Assembly: GCF_002632615.1 (NCBI RefSeq)
Contig: NZ_NITZ01000017.1
Location: forward strand, 1 to 64,000
DNA from: Xenorhabdus miraniensis
GTDB taxonomy: Bacteria; Pseudomonadota; Gammaproteobacteria; Enterobacterales; Enterobacteriaceae
Length of the DNA stretch: 64,000 nucleotides
Direction of reading: 5' to 3'
Shown here: positions 16,424 to 23,263 of the stretch, piece after piece
How the letters are laid out: each line of letters begins with the position of its first letter
Position numbering within the stretch: the first letter of the stretch is position 1
Position numbers and translations under genes: made by a program
Notes under the pieces: model-generated
Databases searched by the model: none
Told to the model about the DNA's origin: nothing
What the model saw: only the letters and a program-made list of their open reading frames with translations

Positions 16424-17585
16424 AACCAACAATCTCTACAACCGGAGCAACATGGGCAAGCTGCGCCATCAGCACCTGATCAACCGACGTTCTCGGCGTT
16501 TCGAGGCAGAGCAAGATACGATCAAACTTCTGATGAGCGACATTGTAGAGAAAATTCGGGATGCCAAGCCCGTAATTATCAGTGAAAGCCATCACAGACT
16601 GAATAGCATGACCACAGGAAATAGGAGAGCGGGTTGTTGAACCAAACATGACCGATGCCCCCTCTTGCTCAAGCCGTTCAGCCAGCAGGAACGGCTGCCA
16701 GACAAATTCGCTGGAACCCAATACCAACACTTTCTCACCTGCCCTGACATGAATATCAGTACCAATTTCACATTGGCTTTCATCTAACCCCAGACGCCCC
16801 CAATTCTGGCGCCCGATAATACCGACTTCTCCCCGTGCGGTAACATTGACTTGAGGCATAACCGGAACCGGAGCGGCTATATCTGCATCCCATTGCCAAT
16901 GCCCTTCAATCAGGGACACCGTAGAAACCGGTAATGGGCTGCGTTGTACAACTGCTTTCCCACTCCAGTCTGTCAATGTTACCGTGACAATATGTTCAAT
17001 ATGCTTAAGCCCTGCCTCACGCAACGCCGCCAATAAATTAAGAAAAGTGTTGCCAGTCGTTGCTTCATCATCAATCAAGACCAAAGTACGTGCAGCTATC
17101 ACCCGTTGACGCAACCGGCTTTCTGCTGGCCAATAAATCAGATGATCCGTTGCATGACTGTGGTTTTCCTTAAACTCACACAACAAATCACCATCAACAG
17201 GATGGCGTGTTGAAGTCAGAAACACGGGGGCATCCACCTTGCTTTTTGTTTCCTGAAACACACCGGCAGCAAGCCCGACCGCTGTTTCCGCCATGCCAAT
17301 ATATAAAACCGGGCCAGGAAGATTGACAGGAAACCGTTCAGACAACTGTCGATAGACCGAACGCATCGTAGATGGACTGACAGGAATATGCCGCCCCAAT
17401 ACCTTACTGACAAACAAAAATGCTCTTTTGGGATTACGGCGTTCAGCGATATCAAACAGTGTTTCCAGAGATGCAAAATCATGAGTTGCCGTTACCGTCA
17501 ACATCCCACTGTTCAACTTTTTTTGGTAAATCTGTTTTTGATAAACCTGTTCTTGATAAATACAGGTGTTACTTAATGCTGTCAT
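16416..17585 (-). CDS. Phosphoribosyltransferase-like protein with TRSP domain
   Basis: A 389-residue protein and the first gene of the leftward operon. After an odd N-terminus with a near-repeat (YQEQVYQKQIYQKKL), residues 30-225 form a PRTase-fold domain with the PRPP loop LVLIDDEATTGNTFLNLL near 165-182. Residues 270-389 match the TRSP region of Ter operon proteins (GEKVLVLGSSEFVWQPFLLA, then GSTTRSPI, then LCLETPRTS). Comparative genomics predicts ribosylation of a base-like substrate. The operon here has PRTase-TRSP, HAD, StiP/PELOTA and CitE-like genes, but no ATP-grasp gene is visible, although that is a common member. Confidence 0.83.
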   Translation of the reverse strand: MTALSNTCIYQEQVYQKQIYQKKLNSGMLTVTATHDFASLETLFDIAERRNPKRAFLFVSKVLGRHIPVSPSTMRSVYRQLSERFPVNLPGPVLYIGMAETAVGLAAGVFQETKSKVDAPVFLTSTRHPVDGDLLCEFKENHSHATDHLIYWPAESRLRQRVIAARTLVLIDDEATTGNTFLNLLAALREAGLKHIEHIVTVTLTDWSGKAVVQRSPLPVSTVSLIEGHWQWDADIAAPVPVMPQVNVTARGEVGIIGRQNWGRLGLDESQCEIGTDIHVRAGEKVLVLGSSEFVWQPFLLAERLEQEGASVMFGSTTRSPISCGHAIQSVMAFTDNYGLGIPNFLYNVAHQKFDRILLCLETPRTSVDQVLMAQLAHVAPVVEIVGYD

Positions 17586-18028
17586 GTAATGCCTTTTAAA
17601 AAAATTTCAGATCACTTGGGATGGCTGATAAATGCGGTAACTATTTATCTCATAAATCAAATTATCTTTTCGTAAATCAAATTTCGTTATTCTGACAGAA
17701 ACAATTGTTAAATTGCCGACAGTCCACTTGGCTATGTGCAGCATCCTTTCTCAATTGGATGGAATATGCGTCGCAGTCTAGAGTTGATAATCACCACATG
17801 TCAATCATATTATGATTTTTTATTCCAAAATTTGTTTGACTTTTTCGCATGAAAAAGAAATGATAAAAAATGAAGCTAGATTGTTTTCTATCATGAAGTT
17901 AACAACCAGAAATACTGTTTATGGGAATCATAATATGACAGATATCGGCTATCTATTTTTCATATTATGATTTTTTAATGCGTGAAATTACCGTAATTCA
18001 CCGACAAACAGATATAGAGGTGCCATTA
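17586..18028. promoter_or_regulatory. Divergent ter intergenic region with TCATATTATGATT motifs
   Basis: The 13-mer TCATATTATGATT occurs at 17805-17817 and 17960-17972, and in inverted form (AATCATAATATGA) at 17926-17938. The first copy is part of the near-palindrome AATCATATTATGATT (17803-17817). This region lies between the leftward metabolite operon and the rightward terZABCD operon and must carry both promoters. Three copies of one palindromic motif make it the likely binding region of TerW, though this is inferred from position only. Confidence 0.5.
17926..17976 (+). terminator. AT-rich hairpin with T6 tail upstream of terZ
   Basis: A 13-bp perfect inverted repeat (17926-17938 and 17960-17972) with a 21-nt loop is followed by TTTTTT. 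On the plus strand this has the form of an intrinsic terminator or attenuator 53 bp before the terZ start. The stem is entirely AT-rich except for two C-G pairs and may instead be only an operator. Confidence 0.4.
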
Positions 18029-18613
18029 ATGGTTTCGTTAAGCAAAAATCAGTCAGTTTCGCTCACCAAACAGAGCGCTTCACTGGCTAAAGTTAATTTT
18101 GGTCTGGGATGGGATCCCGTAGCCAAGAAAAAAGGCTTTCTGGCGAGTTTATTTGGCAGCAGTGATGAAATTGATCTGGATGCAAGCTGCATCCTGCTTG
18201 ATAAATCCGGCAATGCCATCGATACCGTGTGGTTCGGTCAGCTAAAATCAAAATGCGGTTCTATCCTCCACACTGGTGACAACCTGACAGGTGAAGGTGA
18301 TGGGGATGATGAAGTTATCTGTGTCGATCTGATCAAATTGCCTGTTCATGTCGAATATCTTGCTTTTACCGTTAACAGCTTCCGTGGCCAAACCTTCAAT
18401 GATGTTGAAAATGCCTTCTGCCGTGTCGTTGACCAAAACGGCAAAGAGCTGGCTCGCTATCAACTGAATGAACAGGGCTCCCATACCGGCATTATTATCT
18501 CCTCCCTGCGTCGCAACGGCGGTCAATGGGATTTCACTGCACATGGTGTTCCTTGCGTTGGGCGTACCATTGATGCAATGTATCCGCAGATCGTTGAGAC
18601 GGTGGTAAGCTAA
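18029..18613 (+). CDS. terZ: TerZ, TerD-domain tellurite/stress resistance protein
   Basis: A 194-residue single TerD-domain protein. The start MVSLSKNQSVSLTKQSASL aligns with TerZ of known ter operons and is preceded by GAGG at 18015; an in-frame ATG at 17978 lies inside the regulatory hairpin and is rejected. Acidic calcium-binding blocks IDLDASCILLDKSG and [15 protein letters not shown] are intact, followed by VNSFRGQTFNDVENAFCRVVD, which distinguishes TerZ from TerD and TerE. Its stop overlaps the terA start (TAATG). Confidence 0.95.
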   Translation: MVSLSKNQSVSLTKQSASLAKVNFGLGWDPVAKKKGFLASLFGSSDEIDLDASCILLDKSGNAIDTVWFGQLKSKCGSILHTGDNLTGEGDGDDEVICVDLIKLPVHVEYLAFTVNSFRGQTFNDVENAFCRVVDQNGKELARYQLNEQGSHTGIIISSLRRNGGQWDFTAHGVPCVGRTIDAMYPQIVETVVS

Positions 18614-19785
18614 TGAATCTGACGCCTGGGGGTAATGCCCCCGTTGCCAACCAAACACTCACCGTGCGGGTTTTGTCAGGTTCAGCCGTTGATGTCTCTG
18701 CTTTCCGTCTGTATGCCGATGGCAAAGTTAAAGGCGATCCCGATATGGTGTTCTACGGCCAGCCCGTCAATAATGACAACTCTATTCGTCTGGCGGGTGG
18801 CAATATCAATACCTCATTTTTCGTCAACTTGCCTGCATTAGGTCAGGATGTCCAGAAAGTGGCATTCACCGCAACCTGCGACGGCAACCAAACGATTTCC
18901 AGCCTGCGTAGCCTTACCATTCGGGTTGAACTGAACAGTAGCGTAATTTTACAGGGTGATGTTGAAATACAAGGGCGTCCAGAAGCTGCCCTGATTCTCG
19001 GTGAACTGTATCGTCGTAATGGTGAGTGGAAATTCCGCTTTATTGCCCAGGGCTTTAACGGCGGCCTCAAGCCTCTGGCGGAGCATTTTGGCGTGGATAT
19101 CATTGATGATGGCGCATCAACTTCCACACCTGCATCCACAACACTTGCATCCACAACACCCGCACCGACTAACGTTAATTTGAGCAAGGTTTCTCTGACC
19201 AAAGAAAAACCGGCTATCAGCCTGAGTAAACGCGATAACTTCGGTGAAATCCGCGTTAACCTGAACTGGAACCAAACTCCCTCGGCTTCAAAAGGCATAC
19301 TGCAAGGCATGTTTGGTTCAAACAAAAACGTAGACCTTGATCTCGGTGCGTTTATCCGGCTGCAAAATGGATATAAAGACGTTGTACAGGCATTGGGTAA
19401 TCGCTTTGGTGATTACCGCGATGAACCTTACGTAGAATTACAGGGCGATGATCGCACCGGTAATGTAGCTGGCGGTGAATGGCTTCATATCAATGGCCTT
19501 GAGTGGAAAAACATCAGTGAAATTTTAATCTACGCCTTTATCTACGAAGGTGCGCCAAGCTGGGACAAAACCGACGGTGTTGTCACGATCTATGTCCCTG
19601 ACCAACCACCAATTGAAACGCGTATGACAGAAGGCTACAACCACAAAAACATGTGTGCCATTGCCCGCCTTGTCAACGAAAACGGCTCCATCAAAGCAGA
19701 ACGTATCAATCAATACTTCAACGGGCATCAAGAGATGGACAGAGCGTTGGGATGGGGCTTTAGCTGGGAATCTGGCAGAAAATAA
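18613..19785 (+). CDS. terA: TerA, tellurite resistance protein with two TerD-like domains
   Basis: A 390-residue protein starting MNLTPGGNAPV. An N-terminal TerD-like region (about 1-165, with VFYGQP and ALILGELYRRNGEWKFRFIAQGFNGGL) is followed by a low-complexity linker of Thr, Pro, Ala and Ser around residues 175-195 (repeats of ASTT/APTN), then a second, more divergent domain (GEIRVNLNWN; VDLDLGAFIRLQNG). Translation is coupled to terZ. It acts with TerB, TerC and TerD at the membrane in the Ter complex; the exact biochemical role is unknown. Confidence 0.94.
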   Translation: MNLTPGGNAPVANQTLTVRVLSGSAVDVSAFRLYADGKVKGDPDMVFYGQPVNNDNSIRLAGGNINTSFFVNLPALGQDVQKVAFTATCDGNQTISSLRSLTIRVELNSSVILQGDVEIQGRPEAALILGELYRRNGEWKFRFIAQGFNGGLKPLAEHFGVDIIDDGASTSTPASTTLASTTPAPTNVNLSKVSLTKEKPAISLSKRDNFGEIRVNLNWNQTPSASKGILQGMFGSNKNVDLDLGAFIRLQNGYKDVVQALGNRFGDYRDEPYVELQGDDRTGNVAGGEWLHINGLEWKNISEILIYAFIYEGAPSWDKTDGVVTIYVPDQPPIETRMTEGYNHKNMCAIARLVNENGSIKAERINQYFNGHQEMDRALGWGFSWESGRK

Positions 19786-19850
19786 TGCCTTGGATTTTTA
19801 AATAACACGATCACTTATTACATAAGAGTTTTATACAAACGGAGGGGCTT

Positions 19851-20306
19851 ATGTCCTTTTTAAACAAAATCAAATCAGCATTCAACGCAGGACGTGAAGA
19901 ATTGACCAACCAGGTTAGCCGCTTCAAGAACAGAAAATTCATGGAAGGCACGGTGGCAGTATGTGCGCACGTTGCAATGGCAAGCGACGGTGTCAGTTCA
20001 GAAGAAAAGCAAAAAATGATCGGGTTCATTAAAAACTCCCCCGAACTGAAAGTGTTCGATACCGCTGAAATTATCGAATTCTTTAACAAACTGGTCAGCA
20101 GCTATGAATTTGATGCTGACATTGGTAAAGGTGAAGCCATGAAATTCATTATAGCGCTGAAGCAACAACCGGAAGCGGCACAGCTTGCTTTACGTGTAGG
20201 GATCGCCGTCGCCAAAAGTGATGGTGACTTCGACAATAACGAAAAGAATGCTGCCCGTGAAATTTGCACAGCCCTTGGTTTTGCACCGGCTGATTTCGAA
20301 CTGTAA
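19851..20306 (+). CDS. terB: TerB, tellurite resistance protein
   Basis: A 151-residue all-alpha protein with two TerB repeats: MEGTVAVCAHVAMASDGVSSEEKQKM near residues 31-56 and ALRVGIAVAKSDGDFDNNEKNAAREI near 118-143. Each has an acidic metal-binding loop (SDG..S.EE; SDGDFD). TerB binds TerC and links it to the cytosolic TerD proteins. The gene lies 65 bp after terA and 28 bp before terC, inside the operon, with a GGAGGGG ribosome binding site. Confidence 0.96.
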   Translation: MSFLNKIKSAFNAGREELTNQVSRFKNRKFMEGTVAVCAHVAMASDGVSSEEKQKMIGFIKNSPELKVFDTAEIIEFFNKLVSSYEFDADIGKGEAMKFIIALKQQPEAAQLALRVGIAVAKSDGDFDNNEKNAAREICTALGFAPADFEL

Positions 20307-20334
20307 TTGCAGATAATTATAAGAGGCTTACTTC

Positions 20335-21363
20335 ATGGTATCCACGCACATTGGTTTTCCGATGGAAACCGTTGCTGTATTTATTATTCTGTCGGTTGGT
20401 GCGCTCTTTATCGACCTCTTTATGCATCGTCATGATAAGCCGGTTTCGCTGCGCAGTGCCGCTCTTTGGTCTATTTTTTGGATCGCAATTGCATTTGTTT
20501 TCGCGGGATTCCTGTATGTTCATCACGGAGCAGAAACAGCCAGCCTGTTTGTGACCGGTTATGCACTGGAAAAAGTACTTTCTGTCGATAACCTGTTTGT
20601 CATCATGGCGATTTTCTCCTGGTTCGCTGTTCCAGACCGCTATCGTCACCGTGTCCTGTATTGGGGAATTATTGGCGCCATCGTCTTCCGTGGTATTTTC
20701 GTTGCCATCGGAACAAGCCTGTTGGCACTCGGGCCGTGGGTTGAGATAGTGTTCGCCGTTATTGTGGGCTGGACAGCCGTTATGATGCTGAAAAGCGGCG
20801 ATGATGATGATGAAATCGAAGACTATTCACAGCACCTTGCCTATCGTCTGGTGAAACGTTTCTTCCCGATTTGGCCGAAACTGCGTGGTCATGCTTTTAT
20901 GCTGAACCAGAAGGAAGTAGATGCGGAACTGGCTAAACCGGAAAATGCCGATGTGAAAATGGGCCGTACTGGGAAAGCAGCGCTTTACGCTACGCCATTG
21001 ATGTTGTGTTTGGCAGTGGTTGAGCTGTCTGATGTCATGTTTGCCTTTGACTCTGTACCTGCGGTTATTGCAGTCAGCCGGGAACCTTTAATTGTGTACA
21101 GCGCCATGATGTTTGCTATCTTGGGTCTGCGTACGCTCTACTTTGTGCTTGAAGCATTGAAAAAGTATCTGGTGCATTTGGAAAAGGCAGTCATCGTTTT
21201 ACTGTTCTTCATCGCCATTAAATTGGGCCTGAATGCCTCTGAGCACATTTTCCACCACGGTTATTCAATTTCGGCAACGACTAGCCTGTTTGTGGTAATC
21301 GGGGTACTGGCAGCCGGTATTCTTGCCAGCCTGCTATTCCCACAAAAAGAAAGCGCAAGCTAA
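20335..21363 (+). CDS. terC: TerC, integral membrane tellurite resistance protein
   Basis: A 342-residue inner-membrane protein with about nine membrane segments. The family motifs ALEKVLSVDNLFVIMAIF near residues 74-91 and AVVELSDVMFAFDSVPAVIAV near 223-243 carry the conserved acidic residues inside the membrane that are thought to bind metal ions. A cytosolic loop (SGDDDDEIEDYS near 155-166) is strongly acidic. It interacts with TerB. Length matches family members of about 346 residues. Confidence 0.96.
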   Translation: MVSTHIGFPMETVAVFIILSVGALFIDLFMHRHDKPVSLRSAALWSIFWIAIAFVFAGFLYVHHGAETASLFVTGYALEKVLSVDNLFVIMAIFSWFAVPDRYRHRVLYWGIIGAIVFRGIFVAIGTSLLALGPWVEIVFAVIVGWTAVMMLKSGDDDDEIEDYSQHLAYRLVKRFFPIWPKLRGHAFMLNQKEVDAELAKPENADVKMGRTGKAALYATPLMLCLAVVELSDVMFAFDSVPAVIAVSREPLIVYSAMMFAILGLRTLYFVLEALKKYLVHLEKAVIVLLFFIAIKLGLNASEHIFHHGYSISATTSLFVVIGVLAAGILASLLFPQKESAS

Positions 21364-21437
21364 ATCCGGTGAGTTAAAAATCTATCGGGTATAACCAATT
21401 AATACAAACGTAAAACGTAATAAATGAGGAAATAATA

Positions 21438-22016
21438 ATGGGTGTATCTCTTTCTAAAGGCGGTAACGTTTCTCTGAGCAAAGAAGCGCCAAGCATGAAA
21501 AACGTTCTGATCGGTCTCGGTTGGGATGCTCGCGCAACTGACGGACAAGACTTTGACCTTGACGCATCAGCTTTCCTGCTGACAGCAAACGGTAAAGTAC
21601 GCGGTGATGCAGATTTCATTTTCTACAACAACCTGAAATCGGCTGACGGCTCCATTATGCACACTGGCGACAACCGTACCGGTGAAGGGGATGGCGATGA
21701 CGAATCACTGAAAATCAAACTGGATCAAATTCCTGCTGACGTAGATAAAGTTGTATTTGTGGTAACTATCCACGATGCACAAACCCGTCGCCAGAGCTTT
21801 GGTCAGGTTTCCGGTGCATTCATCCGTCTGGTTAACGATGACACTCAAGTTGAAGTAGCTCGTTATGATCTGACTGAAGATGCTTCTACTGAAACTGCAA
21901 TGCTGTTCGGTGAACTGTATCGTCACAATGCAGAATGGAAGTTCCGCGCAGTAGGTCAGGGTTACGCTGGTGGTCTGGCTTCTGTTTGTGCTCAGTACGG
22001 CATTAACGCTGCCTAA
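21438..22016 (+). CDS. terD: TerD, tellurite/stress resistance protein
   Basis: A 192-residue TerD-domain protein, nearly identical to enterobacterial TerD (start [20 protein letters not shown]). Calcium-binding blocks: [12 protein letters not shown] and [17 protein letters not shown]. TerE is excluded by the [19 protein letters not shown] block. It is the last gene of the operon: terE and terF are missing, and a strong terminator follows. The spacing to terC is 74 bp. Confidence 0.96.
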   Translation: MGVSLSKGGNVSLSKEAPSMKNVLIGLGWDARATDGQDFDLDASAFLLTANGKVRGDADFIFYNNLKSADGSIMHTGDNRTGEGDGDDESLKIKLDQIPADVDKVVFVVTIHDAQTRRQSFGQVSGAFIRLVNDDTQVEVARYDLTEDASTETAMLFGELYRHNAEWKFRAVGQGYAGGLASVCAQYGINAA

Positions 22017-22080
22017 TTTGGGCATTAATTGATATAACACTTCAGTGTGAAGAGTAAAATCAGCACACTGAGATTAAAAG

Positions 22081-22110
22081 CCCTGCTGGATGATATCGGC
22101 AGGGTTTTTT
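22081..22110 (+). terminator. Terminator of the ter operon
   Basis: CCCTGC (22081-22086) pairs with GCAGGG (22099-22104), followed by TTTTTT, 65 bases downstream of the terD stop. Confidence 0.88.
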
Positions 22111-22140
22111 ATTTTCTAAACTTCAAACCGTTTATATAAC

Positions 22141-22166
22141 TTAGAGCCTATCCAAATAGGCTCTAA
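22141..22166. terminator. 11-bp hairpin flanking the invertible segment
   Basis: TTAGAGCCTAT and ATAGGCTCTAA form a perfect 11-bp stem with a 4-nt loop, 24 bp outside the left inverted repeat. It could stop transcription leaving the segment leftwards, before it runs antisense into terD. A T-run is lacking, so its terminator activity is uncertain. Confidence 0.5.
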
Positions 22167-22189
22167 GAATAGAATTCATAGGTTAACAT

Positions 22190-22209
22190 TTAGTACCAAA
22201 CTGTTAACC
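22190..22209 (+). repeat. Left inverted repeat of the predicted phase switch
   Basis: TTAGTACCAAACTGTTAACC is the exact reverse complement of 22471-22490. Together with the outer bases it forms GGTTAACA (22181-22188) and TGTTAACC (22202-22209), 13 bp apart, which looks like a pair of recombinase-binding arms around a crossover core. Confidence 0.9.
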
Positions 22210-22470
22210 CAGGATGATTAAACTTAGTTTGAATATTATTTTGGTTTATTACTCCAACATCAATGGAGGTTTTAATTTATATAGCTTTCGATGTCGAGCA
22301 ATTTAAACTTTTGTTCAATGTGATAGCAAAAAAGGAATATTTTGATAAGGGAAAAACAAAGTGTGGGGTTAGGATAGGAGGGAAATTTTTTAAGCTTGAA
22401 TCAAAGAGTTATTTTGATTCTTGCGAAAGACGTGAAGATAAATGGTGTTGAAAAAGTGGGAAAATTTATT
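22210..22470. mobile_element. Predicted 261-bp invertible DNA segment
   Basis: The segment is bounded by perfect 20-bp inverted repeats and adjoins a FimB/MrpI-type recombinase, the arrangement of fimbrial phase switches. In the orientation shown it supplies the last 26 codons and stop (22390) of the recombinase gene on the minus strand. Inverted, it would give the codons Gln-Asp-Asp-stop after the repeat. It also holds a perfect IHF consensus and a weak plus-strand frame of 62 codons (22263-22451) that starts inside GGAGG context without a clear ribosome binding site; that frame is not called as a gene. The minus strand carries TATATAA near 22276-22282 as a possible promoter part. Confidence 0.75.
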
Positions 22471-23082
22471 GGTTAACAGTTTGGTACTAATTGTCGACAA
22501 TTTTCGTTTCCCTCTTTCTTGCCATATCGTCTCGAAGCGGCCTGCATTACTCGCGGTGTAGCGGACCGTATGGCGAATGTTTCGATGGCCTAAATAGTCC
22601 TGAATCAAGCGGGTATCCACACCATTGTCCGCCAGCGCATAGCCGCAAGAATGTCGTAACATGTGCGGATTCGCGCAAACCGCTAAATTAGCCTTTAAAC
22701 TGGTTTGCCGGATGATCTTATAAAACTGTTGGCGTGACATGCGCGCCCCGGTTCGTGACAAGAATAACCAATCACTTTGATCACTGTTTTTATAGCGCTG
22801 ACGCAGTGAAAGCCATTTCCGTATTAATTGAATTTCCCGCGCTACCATTGGATGGATCGTGGAAAAACCATTCTTCAATCGTTGTACCCGTAGTTTTTTG
22901 CCCTCCAAATCGATATCAGACAGTTTCAAACCCAGCAATTCAGACACCCGGAAACCGTGGATAAAACCCATAAATATCATGCAGATGTTGCGATCTGCAT
23001 GAGGGTGTTTTTCCAATTCCTTGAGCAATACTTCAATTTCCGAGTGGGTTAAATATTTACGCTTTAACATGATGTTTGACAC
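22390..23082 (-). CDS. FimB/MrpI-type tyrosine recombinase with switchable C-terminus
   Basis: A 230-residue site-specific recombinase. The catalytic set is visible: Arg in FIHGFRVSELLGL (about R49), Lys in VQRLKNGFS (about K72), HMLRHSCGYAL (about 144-154), GHRNIRHTVRYTASNAGRF with the second His-x-x-H and the nucleophile Tyr (about Y180). It aligns with FimB up to about residue 197; FimB ends at about 200, and this protein carries a further tail of about 30 residues encoded by the right repeat and the adjacent segment. Inversion would shorten it to 207 residues. The GTG at 23082 has AGGGAG nine bases upstream; an ATG at 23070 is the alternative. No fimbrial genes are adjacent, unlike fimBE or mrpI. 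Confidence 0.9.
   Translation of the reverse strand: MSNIMLKRKYLTHSEIEVLLKELEKHPHADRNICMIFMGFIHGFRVSELLGLKLSDIDLEGKKLRVQRLKNGFSTIHPMVAREIQLIRKWLSLRQRYKNSDQSDWLFLSRTGARMSRQQFYKIIRQTSLKANLAVCANPHMLRHSCGYALADNGVDTRLIQDYLGHRNIRHTVRYTASNAGRFETIWQERGKRKLSTISTKLLTNKFSHFFNTIYLHVFRKNQNNSLIQA
22399..22411 (+). promoter_or_regulatory. IHF-binding consensus inside the invertible segment
   Basis: AATCAAAGAGTTA matches the IHF consensus WATCAANNNNTTR at every position. IHF bends DNA within the fim and mrp switches and is needed for inversion there, so its presence 60 bp from the right repeat supports the switch model. Confidence 0.7.
22471..22490 (-). repeat. Right inverted repeat, inside the recombinase gene
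   Basis: GGTTAACAGTTTGGTACTAA, the exact complement of the left repeat. On the minus strand it encodes Ile-Ser-Thr-Lys-Leu-Leu-Thr of the recombinase, so recombination here keeps the protein in frame up to the repeat and changes what follows. Confidence 0.9.
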
Positions 23083-23183
23083 AGTATTCGACTCCCTATG
23101 ATTATCAAAGATGCCTACTATGATTGTTGCTGATTATTTACAGACTGCAATATTAAGCATCATTAATAAACAAAACGCCAAAT

Positions 23184-23234
23184 AAAACGGCTTCCTTACT
23201 CGTTGGATTTCCAACCTTGGGGAAGCCGTTTTTT
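23184..23234. terminator. Bidirectional terminator between carB and the recombinase
   Basis: AAAACGGCTTCC (23184-23195) pairs with GGAAGCCGTTTT (23221-23232), giving a 12-bp stem flanked by T-runs on both strands. It ends carB transcription on the minus strand. Confidence 0.88.
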
Positions 23235-23263
23235 AAGCGAATACTGTCAAATATGACGGTATA

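Noticed and set aside
22263..22451. 62-codon plus-strand frame inside the invertible segment
   Set aside because: There is no clear ribosome binding site or recognisable domain, and it overlaps the recombinase tail antisense. It is kept only as a note on the segment.
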